A DNA stretch of 6,530 nt from NCBI GenBank assembly GCA_030635005.1, contig DAOVZS010000117.1:1-6530 (forward strand). The letters run 5' to 3'. The notes beneath the pieces are model-generated. The model saw only the letters and a program-made list of their open reading frames with translations. It had not been told where the DNA came from and made no database searches. Position 1 is the first letter of the stretch; every line of letters starts with the position of its first letter. Positions 1-6,426 of the stretch are shown piece after piece. A program made the translations under genes and the position numbers. Source of the stretch: Thiomargarita sp. GTDB taxonomy: Bacteria > Pseudomonadota > Gammaproteobacteria > Beggiatoales > Beggiatoaceae.

Positions 1-301
1 ATTTATCGGGATATATCTTTTTCTGGGCTTCCTTTGGCAAGTCATCTTTGTCATCTTTTGCCTCCCAATATCCCCGGGGGACATTAGCAGTATAAAGCAA
101 GACGCCGTGTAATCGTATGTTTTTTTTGGCTCTTTTTAGGGTATTCTCTTGAGTCAATACCCATTTTTGTTGTTTTGCAACAGATTCTAACAAATGCTGA
201 AATGCGATCTTCACCGTACCTTCATGTTTTAAGGATAATCGATCATAATCCTTTAAATCGGCATGGTAAGCGGTGATGTGGGGCTGTGTGGTTTTGAACA
301 T
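1..301 (-). CDS. N-terminal part of a restriction-modification protein (probable type ISP/IIG, N-6 DNA methylase class), runs off the left edge
   Basis: An open frame of 100 codons starts at the ATG at 301-299 and is still open at the window edge, so only the N-terminus is seen. The protein begins MFKTTQPHITAYHADLKDY and carries RGYWEAKDDKDDL at about residues 77-89. That motif, with the E-A-K triad inside GYWEAKD, is typical of the N-terminal PD-(D/E)XK nuclease domain of large single-chain restriction-methylase proteins such as the type ISP group, which cut DNA and methylate adenine. The methylase and target-recognition parts would lie outside the window. Family members usually have an aspartate in a DG turn before this motif; here that place reads RLHG. 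The stretch after it is also shorter than I expect (QKKIYPDK). The protein may therefore be an inactive nuclease or a decaying copy. It is separated from obg by 95 nt and has its own promoter-like sequence. Family assignment is from memory of motif patterns, not a search. Confidence 0.6.
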   Translation of the reverse strand, partial: MFKTTQPHITAYHADLKDYDRLSLKHEGTVKIAFQHLLESVAKQQKWVLTQENTLKRAKKNIRLHGVLLYTANVPRGYWEAKDDKDDLPKEAQKKIYPDK

Positions 302-321
302 GTTGTTAGTCTCTTTGGGTT

Positions 322-350
322 TATTTATGCCTGTGAGTTAATTTTGTAAA
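322..350 (-). promoter_or_regulatory. Possible sigma-70 promoter for the left-edge restriction-modification gene
   Basis: On the minus strand a -35-like TTTACA (350-345, five of six bases match TTGACA) is followed 17 nt later by an AT-rich TAAATA (327-322), a weak -10. An overlapping ATAAAT at 328-323 gives 16 nt spacing. Transcription would start near 315, about 15 nt before the ATG at 301, leaving a very short leader. AT-rich DNA produces such matches by chance, so this is tentative. Confidence 0.3.
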
Positions 351-365
351 TTGGGCAGTATTCTA

Positions 366-388
366 GGCAGGTTGGGTGTTCACCTGCC
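366..388 (-). terminator. Hairpin just downstream of obg, possible weak terminator
   Basis: A 7-bp perfect inverted repeat, GGCAGGT (366-372) with ACCTGCC (382-388), encloses a 9-nt loop. On the minus strand it begins 8 nt after the obg stop codon. No U-run follows the stem in either direction; on the minus strand a TTTTT run precedes it instead. It is thus not a canonical intrinsic terminator, but it could mark the mRNA 3' end or slow readthrough into the next gene. Confidence 0.35.
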
Positions 389-396
389 AGAAAAAT

Positions 397-1404
397 TCAG
401 ACTTCTGCAGTGATATGCTCCATTATCGCATAACACAATTCTTGGCATCCTTTGCCTGATATTGCAGATATTTCAAAAACACGTCCCTTCCAATCTAATG
501 CATCAACAATCGCACGACAATGCGATGATTGTTCATCTAAAGGTAACAAATCCAATTTATTTAACACTAACCAACGCTCCCGTTCTGCCAATTCAACACT
601 ATATTTTTCAAGTTCTTGTCTAATCTTAAGAATATCTTGAATGGGATCCCCCACAGGTGGCAGCGTATCTACTAAATGTAATAATAAACGGGTACGTGAT
701 AAATGCTTTAAAAATTGTGCGCCTAAACCTGCCCCATCCGCCGCTCCTTCAATTAATCCAGGAATATCAGCAATCACAAAACTGCGATCGACTTCAATAG
801 AAACCACACCCAAATGAGGTTTCAAAGTGGTAAAGGGATAATCAGCCACTTTAGGGCGTGCCGCTGACACCGAACGAATAAAAGTAGATTTTCCTGCATT
901 GGGCAAACCCAGCAAACCAACATCCGCTAAAACTTGTAATTCTAAACGTAATCTACGAGCATCACTGGGATCACCTCTTGTAATACGACGGGGAGCACGA
1001 TTGGTACTGGTTTTAAAACGGATATTGCCTAATCCATGTGCACCGCCTTTAGCCACTAACAATGGTTGTCCCGATTCTACCAAATCACCCAAACATTCAT
1101 CTGTATCTACATCATAAACCAATGTGCCGACTGGCACTTTAATGAATAAATCAGGACCTTTTCTGCCCGTACATTCACTGCCTTTACCATTTTCTCCATG
1201 TTTTGCACGAAATAAACGGGTGAATCGAAAATCAATTAAGGTATTTAAAGCAGCATCTGATACCACATAAACATTACCCCCATCCCCCCCATCTCCGCCA
1301 TTAGGTCCGCCAAATGGGATATATTTCTCACGTTTAAAACTGAGACAACCATCCCCTCCCCTACCTGATACCACTTCAATAATGGCTTCATCGGCAAATC
1401 TCAT
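397..1404 (-). CDS. obg: Obg/CgtA GTPase (ObgE), ribosome-assembly and stress GTPase
   Basis: Essential GTPase of the Obg family that binds the 50S ribosomal subunit, acts late in its assembly and links growth to the stringent response. The 335 residues show the glycine-rich Obg fold at about 1-158 (start MRFADEAIIE, repeats GGDGGDGG near 36-43) and then a G domain with all motifs: G1 GLPNAGKST at 166-174, G2 DYPFTT at 188-193, G3 DIPG at 213-216, G4 NKLD at 282-285 and G5 SA at 313-314. The protein ends soon after the G domain and lacks the acidic C-terminal extension of E. coli ObgE (390 residues), as in many bacteria. The linker around 140-150 (RITRGDPSDARR) differs from the usual TPGEPGEER pattern. 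The ATG overlaps the previous stop in ATGA, which suggests translational coupling. No rplU or rpmA, the usual neighbours, lies upstream. The chosen start gives the standard family N-terminus. Confidence 0.97.
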   Translation of the reverse strand: MRFADEAIIEVVSGRGGDGCLSFKREKYIPFGGPNGGDGGDGGNVYVVSDAALNTLIDFRFTRLFRAKHGENGKGSECTGRKGPDLFIKVPVGTLVYDVDTDECLGDLVESGQPLLVAKGGAHGLGNIRFKTSTNRAPRRITRGDPSDARRLRLELQVLADVGLLGLPNAGKSTFIRSVSAARPKVADYPFTTLKPHLGVVSIEVDRSFVIADIPGLIEGAADGAGLGAQFLKHLSRTRLLLHLVDTLPPVGDPIQDILKIRQELEKYSVELAERERWLVLNKLDLLPLDEQSSHCRAIVDALDWKGRVFEISAISGKGCQELCYAIMEHITAEV

Positions 1405-2171
1405 AATACAACGCTCTTGTTTAAATGTTCACGAATACGACGAAAATCTAATTCAATATCCCACGCCTCTAAATGCGTCCGTCGGTTGAGATATAAAGCA
1501 AATCCTGCAGCAACGTATAAGGGTTCTATAATCCCAATCACAAGGATTCCAAAAAATAATCGTATGATATCTAGCGTCATACTGACAATGACGTTTTTTT
1601 CATTAAATAGAATATCCCACAAAGAAAACCAATATTCACTATAAAGTGAGGGCGTCATGAAATATAACCATCCAATGATTGATAAAGAGAGCAACCATTC
1701 AAAATGAAAACTGACGATCGTCAACCAACGCGCAGTACTCCCTGTATTTTTATGTAACAGTTGAGAGCGCTGATGCAGCACCTTTCCTTTCAAACCTTCT
1801 AATTGTAAAATAGGTAAATGAAAAGAACGTGCTAAGTCAAAACGCCAAAAAGTCAAAGATAACAATAATTTAGTATTCAATAATCCTTTAAAATAGTGCA
1901 AAATATTAGGCTGTTCTCCAAATAAGGCTGCACTGAAAAAAGACAATAATATACGATCATACGCTGGTTTTAACCACCATAAGATTAACATTGCTGTTAA
2001 AAAATGATGTGCATAGATGAGAAATAAGCATAAGAGGAAAACAGGCAACATGACCATACACCATATTTTCCATAAAGGTTTCCACCAAAAATGTACCATG
2101 CTAAAGCCTAAATCAATGGATTCCCAATGATTACGCGGGCGTACTACAGCTTCCATACGATCAAATTGCAC
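1401..2171 (-). CDS. Conserved multi-pass membrane protein of the RDD-SpoIIM locus, function unknown
   Basis: A 256-residue integral membrane protein. Hydrophobic segments lie at about 34-54, 57-69, 156-172 and 196-227. Recognisable family patterns are RPRNHWESIDLGF near 11-23, WWLKPAYDR at 65-73 and LYLNRRTHLEAWDIELDFRR near 227-246; similar proteins follow SpoIIM-like genes in Xanthomonas-like and related genomes. No enzymatic motif is visible, so no function is claimed. The start is GTG at 2171-2169: an AGGA lies 7 nt upstream at 2182-2179, whereas the alternative ATG at 2156 (residue 6) has no ribosome binding site. With GTG the gene overlaps the end of the SpoIIM-like gene by 11 nt, and its own stop overlaps the obg ATG by 4 nt. 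It therefore looks co-translated between the two. It probably works in the inner membrane with the RDD and SpoIIM-like proteins; this is inferred from context only. Confidence 0.8.
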   Translation of the reverse strand: MQFDRMEAVVRPRNHWESIDLGFSMVHFWWKPLWKIWCMVMLPVFLLCLFLIYAHHFLTAMLILWWLKPAYDRILLSFFSAALFGEQPNILHYFKGLLNTKLLLSLTFWRFDLARSFHLPILQLEGLKGKVLHQRSQLLHKNTGSTARWLTIVSFHFEWLLSLSIIGWLYFMTPSLYSEYWFSLWDILFNEKNVIVSMTLDIIRLFFGILVIGIIEPLYVAAGFALYLNRRTHLEAWDIELDFRRIREHLNKSVVL

Positions 2172-3096
2172 GATGACGTCCTACTAATATAAAATATTCA
2201 ATAACTAAAATCCACAGGATAACACCGACACTATATTTGATTATCGGTTCAATAGCCATGCTAGAAGACCAAAAAGCCTCCACAAAAGCGGCTAATAATA
2301 ACATGATAAGCACTCCATATACCAATATCACACTATGTTCTGCGGCTTGGCGTAAGGCTTCTAAACGTGTGAATCGTTTGGGTGCAATTAATGCGTATCC
2401 TAATTTCAAACCTGCAGCCCCCGCTAAGATAATCGCAATTAATTCTAAAGCACTATGTCCTGCTACAAAAGAATAAAATGGAACGGTATATCCAATATGT
2501 GTGAGATGCCCCGCCACACTGCCAAGATATAAACCATTAAACACTAGAAAGAATATAGTCCCCAATCCAAAAAATATCCCACCTGCAAACATTTGAAAAC
2601 CAATACCAATATTATGTTTAATATAAAAACCAAACATTAAAAAGTCACTATCCGAGGCACGATTACGCCCTACATGAGAAGCATTGGGCTGATACATCGA
2701 TTCTAAGTCGAGCACTTGTTCACTATTCATCAGATTATAAATCAATTCAGGGTTGAGTTGTACGCTTATAAACATCACCAGAAAACTGCCCAAAAAGAAT
2801 ACGCTAGAAATTCCCACGAATCGAGATTCCTGACGTACTGTTTGGGGAAATCGATATGCAATAAAGTGGATAAAATGGCTTATAGGATGGCTATGTGTTT
2901 TATAAAGGCGCTGATGTCCCCGTAAAACGATCCGATGGAGTCGTGCAATTAAATGCGGTGTATAATGACGATCACGTGCTAATGCTAAGTGTTGACATAC
3001 TTGGCGATAGTGTCGTGGAAATTGAGCGTTCTCTTTTTCTTGCTCTAAAGATTCCCATTGCTGTTGATGATGATGTTCAAAAGTGCGTTGTTTCAT
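2161..3096 (-). CDS. SpoIIM-like (stage II sporulation protein M family, DUF95) membrane protein
   Basis: A 311-residue protein of the SpoIIM/DUF95 family. In sporulating Firmicutes SpoIIM belongs to the engulfment complex; in proteobacteria, which do not sporulate, the role of these homologues is unknown, so the name does not imply sporulation. Residues 1-90 form a hydrophilic, basic region with the family pattern YRQVCQHLALARDR (30-43) and LHRIVLRGHQRLY (53-65). Membrane segments follow at about 93-113, 163-197 (probably two), 207-235, 254-275 and 287-305. Conserved blocks are SDFLMFGFYIKHNIGIGF near 150-167, FNGLYLGSVAGHL near 186-197 and AGHSALELIAIILAGAAGL at 212-230, the last containing the conserved GHSALEL. 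The N-terminus MKQRTFE agrees with the family. The ATG overlaps the RDD stop by 4 nt (ATGA) and an AGGGA lies 5 nt upstream. Its partners are probably the RDD protein before it and the membrane protein after it. Confidence 0.9.
   Translation of the reverse strand: MKQRTFEHHHQQQWESLEQEKENAQFPRHYRQVCQHLALARDRHYTPHLIARLHRIVLRGHQRLYKTHSHPISHFIHFIAYRFPQTVRQESRFVGISSVFFLGSFLVMFISVQLNPELIYNLMNSEQVLDLESMYQPNASHVGRNRASDSDFLMFGFYIKHNIGIGFQMFAGGIFFGLGTIFFLVFNGLYLGSVAGHLTHIGYTVPFYSFVAGHSALELIAIILAGAAGLKLGYALIAPKRFTRLEALRQAAEHSVILVYGVLIMLLLAAFVEAFWSSSMAIEPIIKYSVGVILWILVIEYFILVGRHRAI
2179..2182 (-). promoter_or_regulatory. Shine-Dalgarno AGGA deciding the GTG start at 2171
   Basis: The minus strand reads AGGA at 2182-2179, then 7 nt, then GTG. 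The in-frame ATG at 2156 has no such element before it. This supports a GTG start located inside the last codons of the upstream gene. Confidence 0.6.
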
Positions 3097-3788
3097 TTAT
3101 TCCCTATTAAACTATTCGCAAATTGATAAAGCATTTTAACACCCCTTTTTCCACTCGTGCCTGTTAAAGGCGTGACAATATTTGCCAATTCTATTAATCG
3201 TGATTCTGGTAAAGAAGACGATCTATCTGCAAAATTAATGAGGGCTTGTTGTTCTTCTAAAGTTAAAGGTACGGGTAAAGAGACAGGAGATTCTGCCATC
3301 CAAGCAGTGTCTTTTTTCAAGGATACATGCTCTTCTTCATAAACAACCACTGTCCCTGCAGCTAAATCCCCTATTCTTTTAAAATCATGATTCATCAACA
3401 TTGAAATCAGTCCAAACCCATAAAGAAAGGGTAAAAAATCTACAGCCCGTAGTAAATTGCGTACCATGGCATTTGACCAATTTACGGGAACCCCTGATTC
3501 ATGTAATACCTTAATATGCATTGCCTGTTTACCCGGAGTCGCACCATCTCGATACACTTCAAATAAGACGGGGTAAAACCATTCCAAAATAAAGATGGAT
3601 ATCAAGAACAATCCAATACCCAAATCACCTAAATTGAAAGTCGTAAAAAAATATAAAAGTATCATGTAAATCAGAATACGAAGCGCAAAATCAAGACACC
3701 ACGCCAATGCGCGGACCACAGGTCCAGCTACTCTAAGCCCTAATTCAATGCCTTCGGGTGTTTCGACGGGACGTGTAGTATCAAGCAT
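3093..3788 (-). CDS. RDD family membrane protein
   Basis: A 231-residue RDD-domain protein. The domain, named for conserved Arg and Asp residues, spans about 16-151: R26 and D33 in the first helix (RALAWCLDF), then the family block DGATPGKQAMHIKVL (81-95), RNLLRAVDFLP at 110-120 and RIGDLAAGTVVVY at 138-150. Hydrophobic segments lie near 36-50, 57-77 and 119-132. Residues 151-231 are a soluble tail (LTLEEQQALINFADR near 175-189) that is also found in RDD proteins of SpoIIM loci. Some RDD proteins have been linked to ion transport, but nothing here identifies a substrate. The ATG lies inside the end of the permease gene (8-nt overlap) and no clear ribosome binding site is visible, so translation is probably coupled. 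The downstream junction with the SpoIIM-like gene is a 4-nt ATGA overlap. Confidence 0.92.
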   Translation of the reverse strand: MLDTTRPVETPEGIELGLRVAGPVVRALAWCLDFALRILIYMILLYFFTTFNLGDLGIGLFLISIFILEWFYPVLFEVYRDGATPGKQAMHIKVLHESGVPVNWSNAMVRNLLRAVDFLPFLYGFGLISMLMNHDFKRIGDLAAGTVVVYEEEHVSLKKDTAWMAESPVSLPVPLTLEEQQALINFADRSSSLPESRLIELANIVTPLTGTSGKRGVKMLYQFANSLIGNK

Positions 3789-4848
3789 TACGTTCTTGTT
3801 CAGATGTGACGCGAGGCCAAGCTGATAATAAGGCTTTGACTAAAGTCGCTAATGGAATTGCAAAGAAGATCCCCCATACTCCCCAAATTCCGCCAAATAC
3901 TAAGACAGCGACAATAATCGCAACGGGATGTATTTTGACGGCTTCATAAAATAATAAAGGCACTAAAATATTACCATCAAGAATTTGGATAATAAAATAA
4001 CTGCCTGCAACCCATAAAAAATTAGCATCAAAACCCCATTGTACATACGCTACAATTAAGACAGGAATCGTCACTACTACAGCACCGACATAAGGAATAA
4101 TGACGGATAATCCCACTAATACGGCCAATAATGAAGCATAATCTAAATTAAAATAAACAAATGGAAAATAGGTGAATGTGCCTACTAAAAAGACTTCATA
4201 TACTTTTCCTCGGATGTAATTGCCCATTTGTGAATCCATTTCTAGCCAAATTTTTGAAACTACTGTACGTTCTTTAGGTAAGAAACTGACTAACCAAGTG
4301 ACAATAGTATCCTTATCTATTAAGAAAAAGAACACCAATAAAGGGACTAATATGGAATACACCATTAAAGTAATGATAATGGGAATGTAATCTAAGGTAT
4401 GCGGTAAAATGGTTTTGCTGAGTTCATTTACCTTACCGCGTATAGATTCAATTAAACCATCTACTTGTTTATCTGAAATAATCGGATAATTTTCGGGTAA
4501 TTCTTTTAAAAATTTGTACGCTTGGCTCACCATCGATGGGATTTCTTGAATCAACTGTGTTAATTGGTATTCTATTAAGGGTAATACGACCACAACAATA
4601 AATATCAATAAGGTCATAAAGGTTGCATACACAAGAAACACCGCTAAAACACGTGGAAAATGCCACTGCTGTAAACTTTTAATAACACCATCTAGTAAAT
4701 ACGCAATCACTAAGCTCACTAATAATGGGGCGAGCATGGTGCTCATGGTCATTAAAATGGTAAAAAATATGAGTAAGCTAGCAGCTATAAATACTGCTTG
4801 TGGATCAGAAAAATAGTGGTGAAACCATTCTTTTAAAACTTTTATCAT
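3781..4848 (-). CDS. AI-2E family (PerM/UPF0118) permease
   Basis: A 355-residue inner-membrane protein of the AI-2E exporter family (PF01594). The family takes its name from a proposed role in exporting autoinducer-2; other members act in ion/proton antiport or have no known substrate, so the substrate here is open. Hydrophobic segments lie near 18-35, 38-56, 66-92, 155-177, 212-232, 236-267 (two), 278-298 and 306-342. A soluble, mostly helical segment sits between segments three and four (about 93-150), as is usual for the family. Characteristic C-terminal patterns are IIPYVGAVVVTIPV near 250-263, ILDGNILVPLLF at 299-310 and VFGGIWGVWGIFFAIPLA near 327-344. Length is normal. The ATG overlaps the upstream stop in ATGA and no good ribosome binding site precedes it, which suggests translational coupling to the small conserved gene. 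Confidence 0.93.
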   Translation of the reverse strand: MIKVLKEWFHHYFSDPQAVFIAASLLIFFTILMTMSTMLAPLLVSLVIAYLLDGVIKSLQQWHFPRVLAVFLVYATFMTLLIFIVVVVLPLIEYQLTQLIQEIPSMVSQAYKFLKELPENYPIISDKQVDGLIESIRGKVNELSKTILPHTLDYIPIIITLMVYSILVPLLVFFFLIDKDTIVTWLVSFLPKERTVVSKIWLEMDSQMGNYIRGKVYEVFLVGTFTYFPFVYFNLDYASLLAVLVGLSVIIPYVGAVVVTIPVLIVAYVQWGFDANFLWVAGSYFIIQILDGNILVPLLFYEAVKIHPVAIIVAVLVFGGIWGVWGIFFAIPLATLVKALLSAWPRVTSEQERNA

Positions 4849-5186
4849 GTTGGGATGCCATCAGTGTATTTTTGATAAGATCGTACAAATAATGTTTCGA
4901 GTTGATTAATAATATCTATTTTATCACGTCCATGCAAAATATGCTCACTCATTAAATGAGACGTTTCATTTAGCATCACCGCCTTATCCAACATAGGATA
5001 ACTCTTTGAAAGACGCTTAATGGCTGCAATTACAGATTCTTTTAAGGGGCGTGGTGAAATTTGAGGTTCTTGGGGAAGTGTCTCAACAATACGACTGTGT
5101 AAAAATTCAGCAAATTCTAATAAGCTGTGTTGTTGTTCTGACGGTAATTTCTTAATAATTTTTTGCAATTGTTGTTGTACTGTCAT
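4845..5186 (-). CDS. Conserved small soluble protein with DUF2281-like N-terminus, function unknown
   Basis: A 113-residue protein starting at the ATG at 5186-5184. A longer in-frame version from a GTG at 5219 (124 residues) would overlap the previous gene, but AAGGAG lies 4 nt before the inner ATG, so the shorter form is preferred. The first 35 residues (MTVQQQLQKIIKKLPSEQQ, then LLEFAEFLHSR) resemble the DUF2281-type helical motif of small regulatory or antitoxin-like proteins. The second half contains KESVIAAIKRLSKSYPMLD (about 49-67), then NETSHLMSEHILHGRD, and looks all-helical. There is no signal peptide, membrane segment or cysteine. I recall similar small proteins in other gammaproteobacteria but no assigned function. 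Its stop overlaps the permease start by 4 nt, so the two are probably made together. It could be a regulator, adaptor or antitoxin-like protein; no cognate toxin is visible. Confidence 0.75.
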   Translation of the reverse strand: MTVQQQLQKIIKKLPSEQQHSLLEFAEFLHSRIVETLPQEPQISPRPLKESVIAAIKRLSKSYPMLDKAVMLNETSHLMSEHILHGRDKIDIINQLETLFVRSYQKYTDGIPT

Positions 5187-5190
5187 CTTT

Positions 5191-5196
5191 CTCCTT
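5191..5196 (-). promoter_or_regulatory. Strong Shine-Dalgarno AAGGAG for the 113-residue conserved gene
   Basis: The minus strand reads AAGGAG at 5196-5191, then AAAG, then ATG at 5186. It is the best ribosome binding site in the window and sits in the 22-nt gap after the DUF790 stop (5209). It decides the start in favour of 5186 over the GTG at 5219 and lets this gene be translated independently of the nuclease-like gene before it. Confidence 0.75.
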
Positions 5197-5208
5197 ATGA
5201 GAGGGGGG

Positions 5209-6426
5209 TTATTGTGCACACTGTTCTACTGCAGCCAACACATCCTTTAATATTGGTTTTTTGGTAAAAGTTAAGACTTCACCCGCTGATACTTTTTCAA
5301 AAACACCTTCTGCCACATTAGCACTTTCATAAATGAGCAAAATCAGATCACGTCGTTTGGCTTCTCGTACCTTTTTTAATTTACGTTGTAAATATTGCGG
5401 ATGCCAAAATCCGATAATCTCAATCAAAGCACGTCGTCCATCTTTGTTATGTGTCAAAGAAAAATCAGGGATCATCACCGTATCGCCCATGACAATCAAT
5501 TCATCTTCACGTGCTAAGGTCCATTTTCGATTGACGCCATTATATTTTGCCTCAAACTCTGCTGAAAAATCTTCTTCTAATCGACTGTCAAATAATTTGG
5601 ATTGTTTAAAATGACTTTGAAGCGGGGTAGTGTTATCTAACGTATAGTGTAAGGATTCTTGACGATCAGGCGGGTGTATAATCGCATCCATACGCCAATT
5701 TTGACATAACAATAAAGCGGGTAGAAATTTAGCAAATTGTAGCCCATAACGCATGGTTGATTTGACAAACGGTGAAATAGGACCTTGTAAAATGATTTTA
5801 TATCCTGAGGGTGTCATAGGATAAACAGTATGCATCAGTTTAAATAACTTGATAAATTTGAATAAATCTTTATAGCTGTCTTGTACTATCATTTCAACTT
5901 CACAAGCCCAATATAAGACGCCACGGGCGACTTCTAGGTTATAACGTGCAATGACATCACTGGGTTTCATCATGTCACCGGTACTGAGTAAAATTCTTTC
6001 TTCAAGTAAGTCAGCAAATAAACTGTGTTCAATTTGTTGACTGCTTTGCTTAAATTGTGCGGCAGTCTCGGCGATCACTTCTTGTCGTGTTTTCAGACTT
6101 AATAAATCGTTTTTAACGGATACAGGTCCTTTTTTAAATAATGCTTGCCGTAATATTACAGGATTAATAGCGGGATTATGAGCGAAAATACAGCGACTGG
6201 TTAATACCTGGGCTAAACCCCGAATGATGCGATAATCTAAACTGTCTCCTTCATAAGCACGAAGTTTATCATTTAACAGTCCCCTAGTATGTCCAATATG
6301 CGTTTTAACCAGTGCGATTAATTCTGTCGCAATATTGAGATAGTGATAATCTGTGGGCAATGCGAGTGGCTTTATTTGATTACCCCGTTTTTTTAAACGG
6401 GGTAGAATGAGTTCAGATTTAAGCAT
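5209..6426 (-). CDS. DUF790 / Bax1-type nuclease-like protein
   Basis: A 405-residue protein of the DUF790 family. Archaeal members (Bax1) are nucleases that bind the XPB helicase and cut DNA with it; bacterial members are little studied. The N-terminus (MLKSELILPRLKKRGNQIKP) fits the family start. Typical blocks follow: LFADLLEERIL at 136-146 and RYNLEVARGVLYWA at 161-174. The C-terminal nuclease-like domain has EEDFSAEFEAKY near 284-295 and, at 319-350, a PD-(D/E)XK-like pattern: IPDFSL with D321, then E336 in IEIIGFW, then YLQRKLKK with K349. I see an intact acidic pair, so activity is plausible but inferred. The protein is soluble. Its ATG directly follows the previous stop (TAAATG) with only a poor ribosome binding site, which points to coupling with the upstream gene. 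That gene's visible C-terminus is not recognisable as XPB. A perfect hairpin lies at codons 8-16. Confidence 0.85.
   Translation of the reverse strand: MLKSELILPRLKKRGNQIKPLALPTDYHYLNIATELIALVKTHIGHTRGLLNDKLRAYEGDSLDYRIIRGLAQVLTSRCIFAHNPAINPVILRQALFKKGPVSVKNDLLSLKTRQEVIAETAAQFKQSSQQIEHSLFADLLEERILLSTGDMMKPSDVIARYNLEVARGVLYWACEVEMIVQDSYKDLFKFIKLFKLMHTVYPMTPSGYKIILQGPISPFVKSTMRYGLQFAKFLPALLLCQNWRMDAIIHPPDRQESLHYTLDNTTPLQSHFKQSKLFDSRLEEDFSAEFEAKYNGVNRKWTLAREDELIVMGDTVMIPDFSLTHNKDGRRALIEIIGFWHPQYLQRKLKKVREAKRRDLILLIYESANVAEGVFEKVSAGEVLTFTKKPILKDVLAAVEQCAQ
6381..6404 (-). repeat. Perfect 10-bp inverted repeat inside the DUF790 start region
   Basis: TACCCCGTTT (6381-6390) and AAACGGGGTA (6395-6404) are exact reverse complements around a 4-nt loop. 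In the mRNA this hairpin starts at nucleotide 23 of the DUF790 coding region, just beyond the edge of an initiating ribosome, and it encodes part of LPRLKKRGN, a region typical of the family. No U-run follows on either strand, so it is not a standard terminator. It could affect initiation on this weakly primed gene, or be a binding site or a small inserted palindrome. Confidence 0.6.

Noticed and set aside
2161..3096. Sign of a spore-forming organism from the SpoIIM-like gene
   Set aside because: DUF95/SpoIIM homologues are widespread in non-sporulating proteobacteria, and no other sporulation gene is present.
2895..3110. A 71-codon plus-strand open frame opposite the start of the SpoIIM-like gene
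   Set aside because: It lies almost wholly antisense to a well-supported coding region, has no recognisable motif and no clear ribosome binding site, so it looks like chance.
4530..4539. The palindrome CCATCGATGG inside the permease gene
   Set aside because: A 10-bp palindrome without a loop is expected by chance in several kilobases and has no further context.
4469..4666. A 65-codon minus-strand frame inside the permease gene
   Set aside because: It is in another frame of a strongly supported membrane protein gene and has no ribosome binding site or known motif.
5187..5219. A GTG start at 5219 for the small conserved gene
   Set aside because: The AAGGAG at 5196-5191 points to the ATG at 5186; the extra 11 residues lie before it and partly overlap the previous gene.
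5333..5614. A 93-codon plus-strand open frame opposite the DUF790 nuclease-like domain
   Set aside because: It is fully antisense to a conserved domain, and its basic, serine-rich composition is what a shadow frame of AT-rich coding DNA gives.
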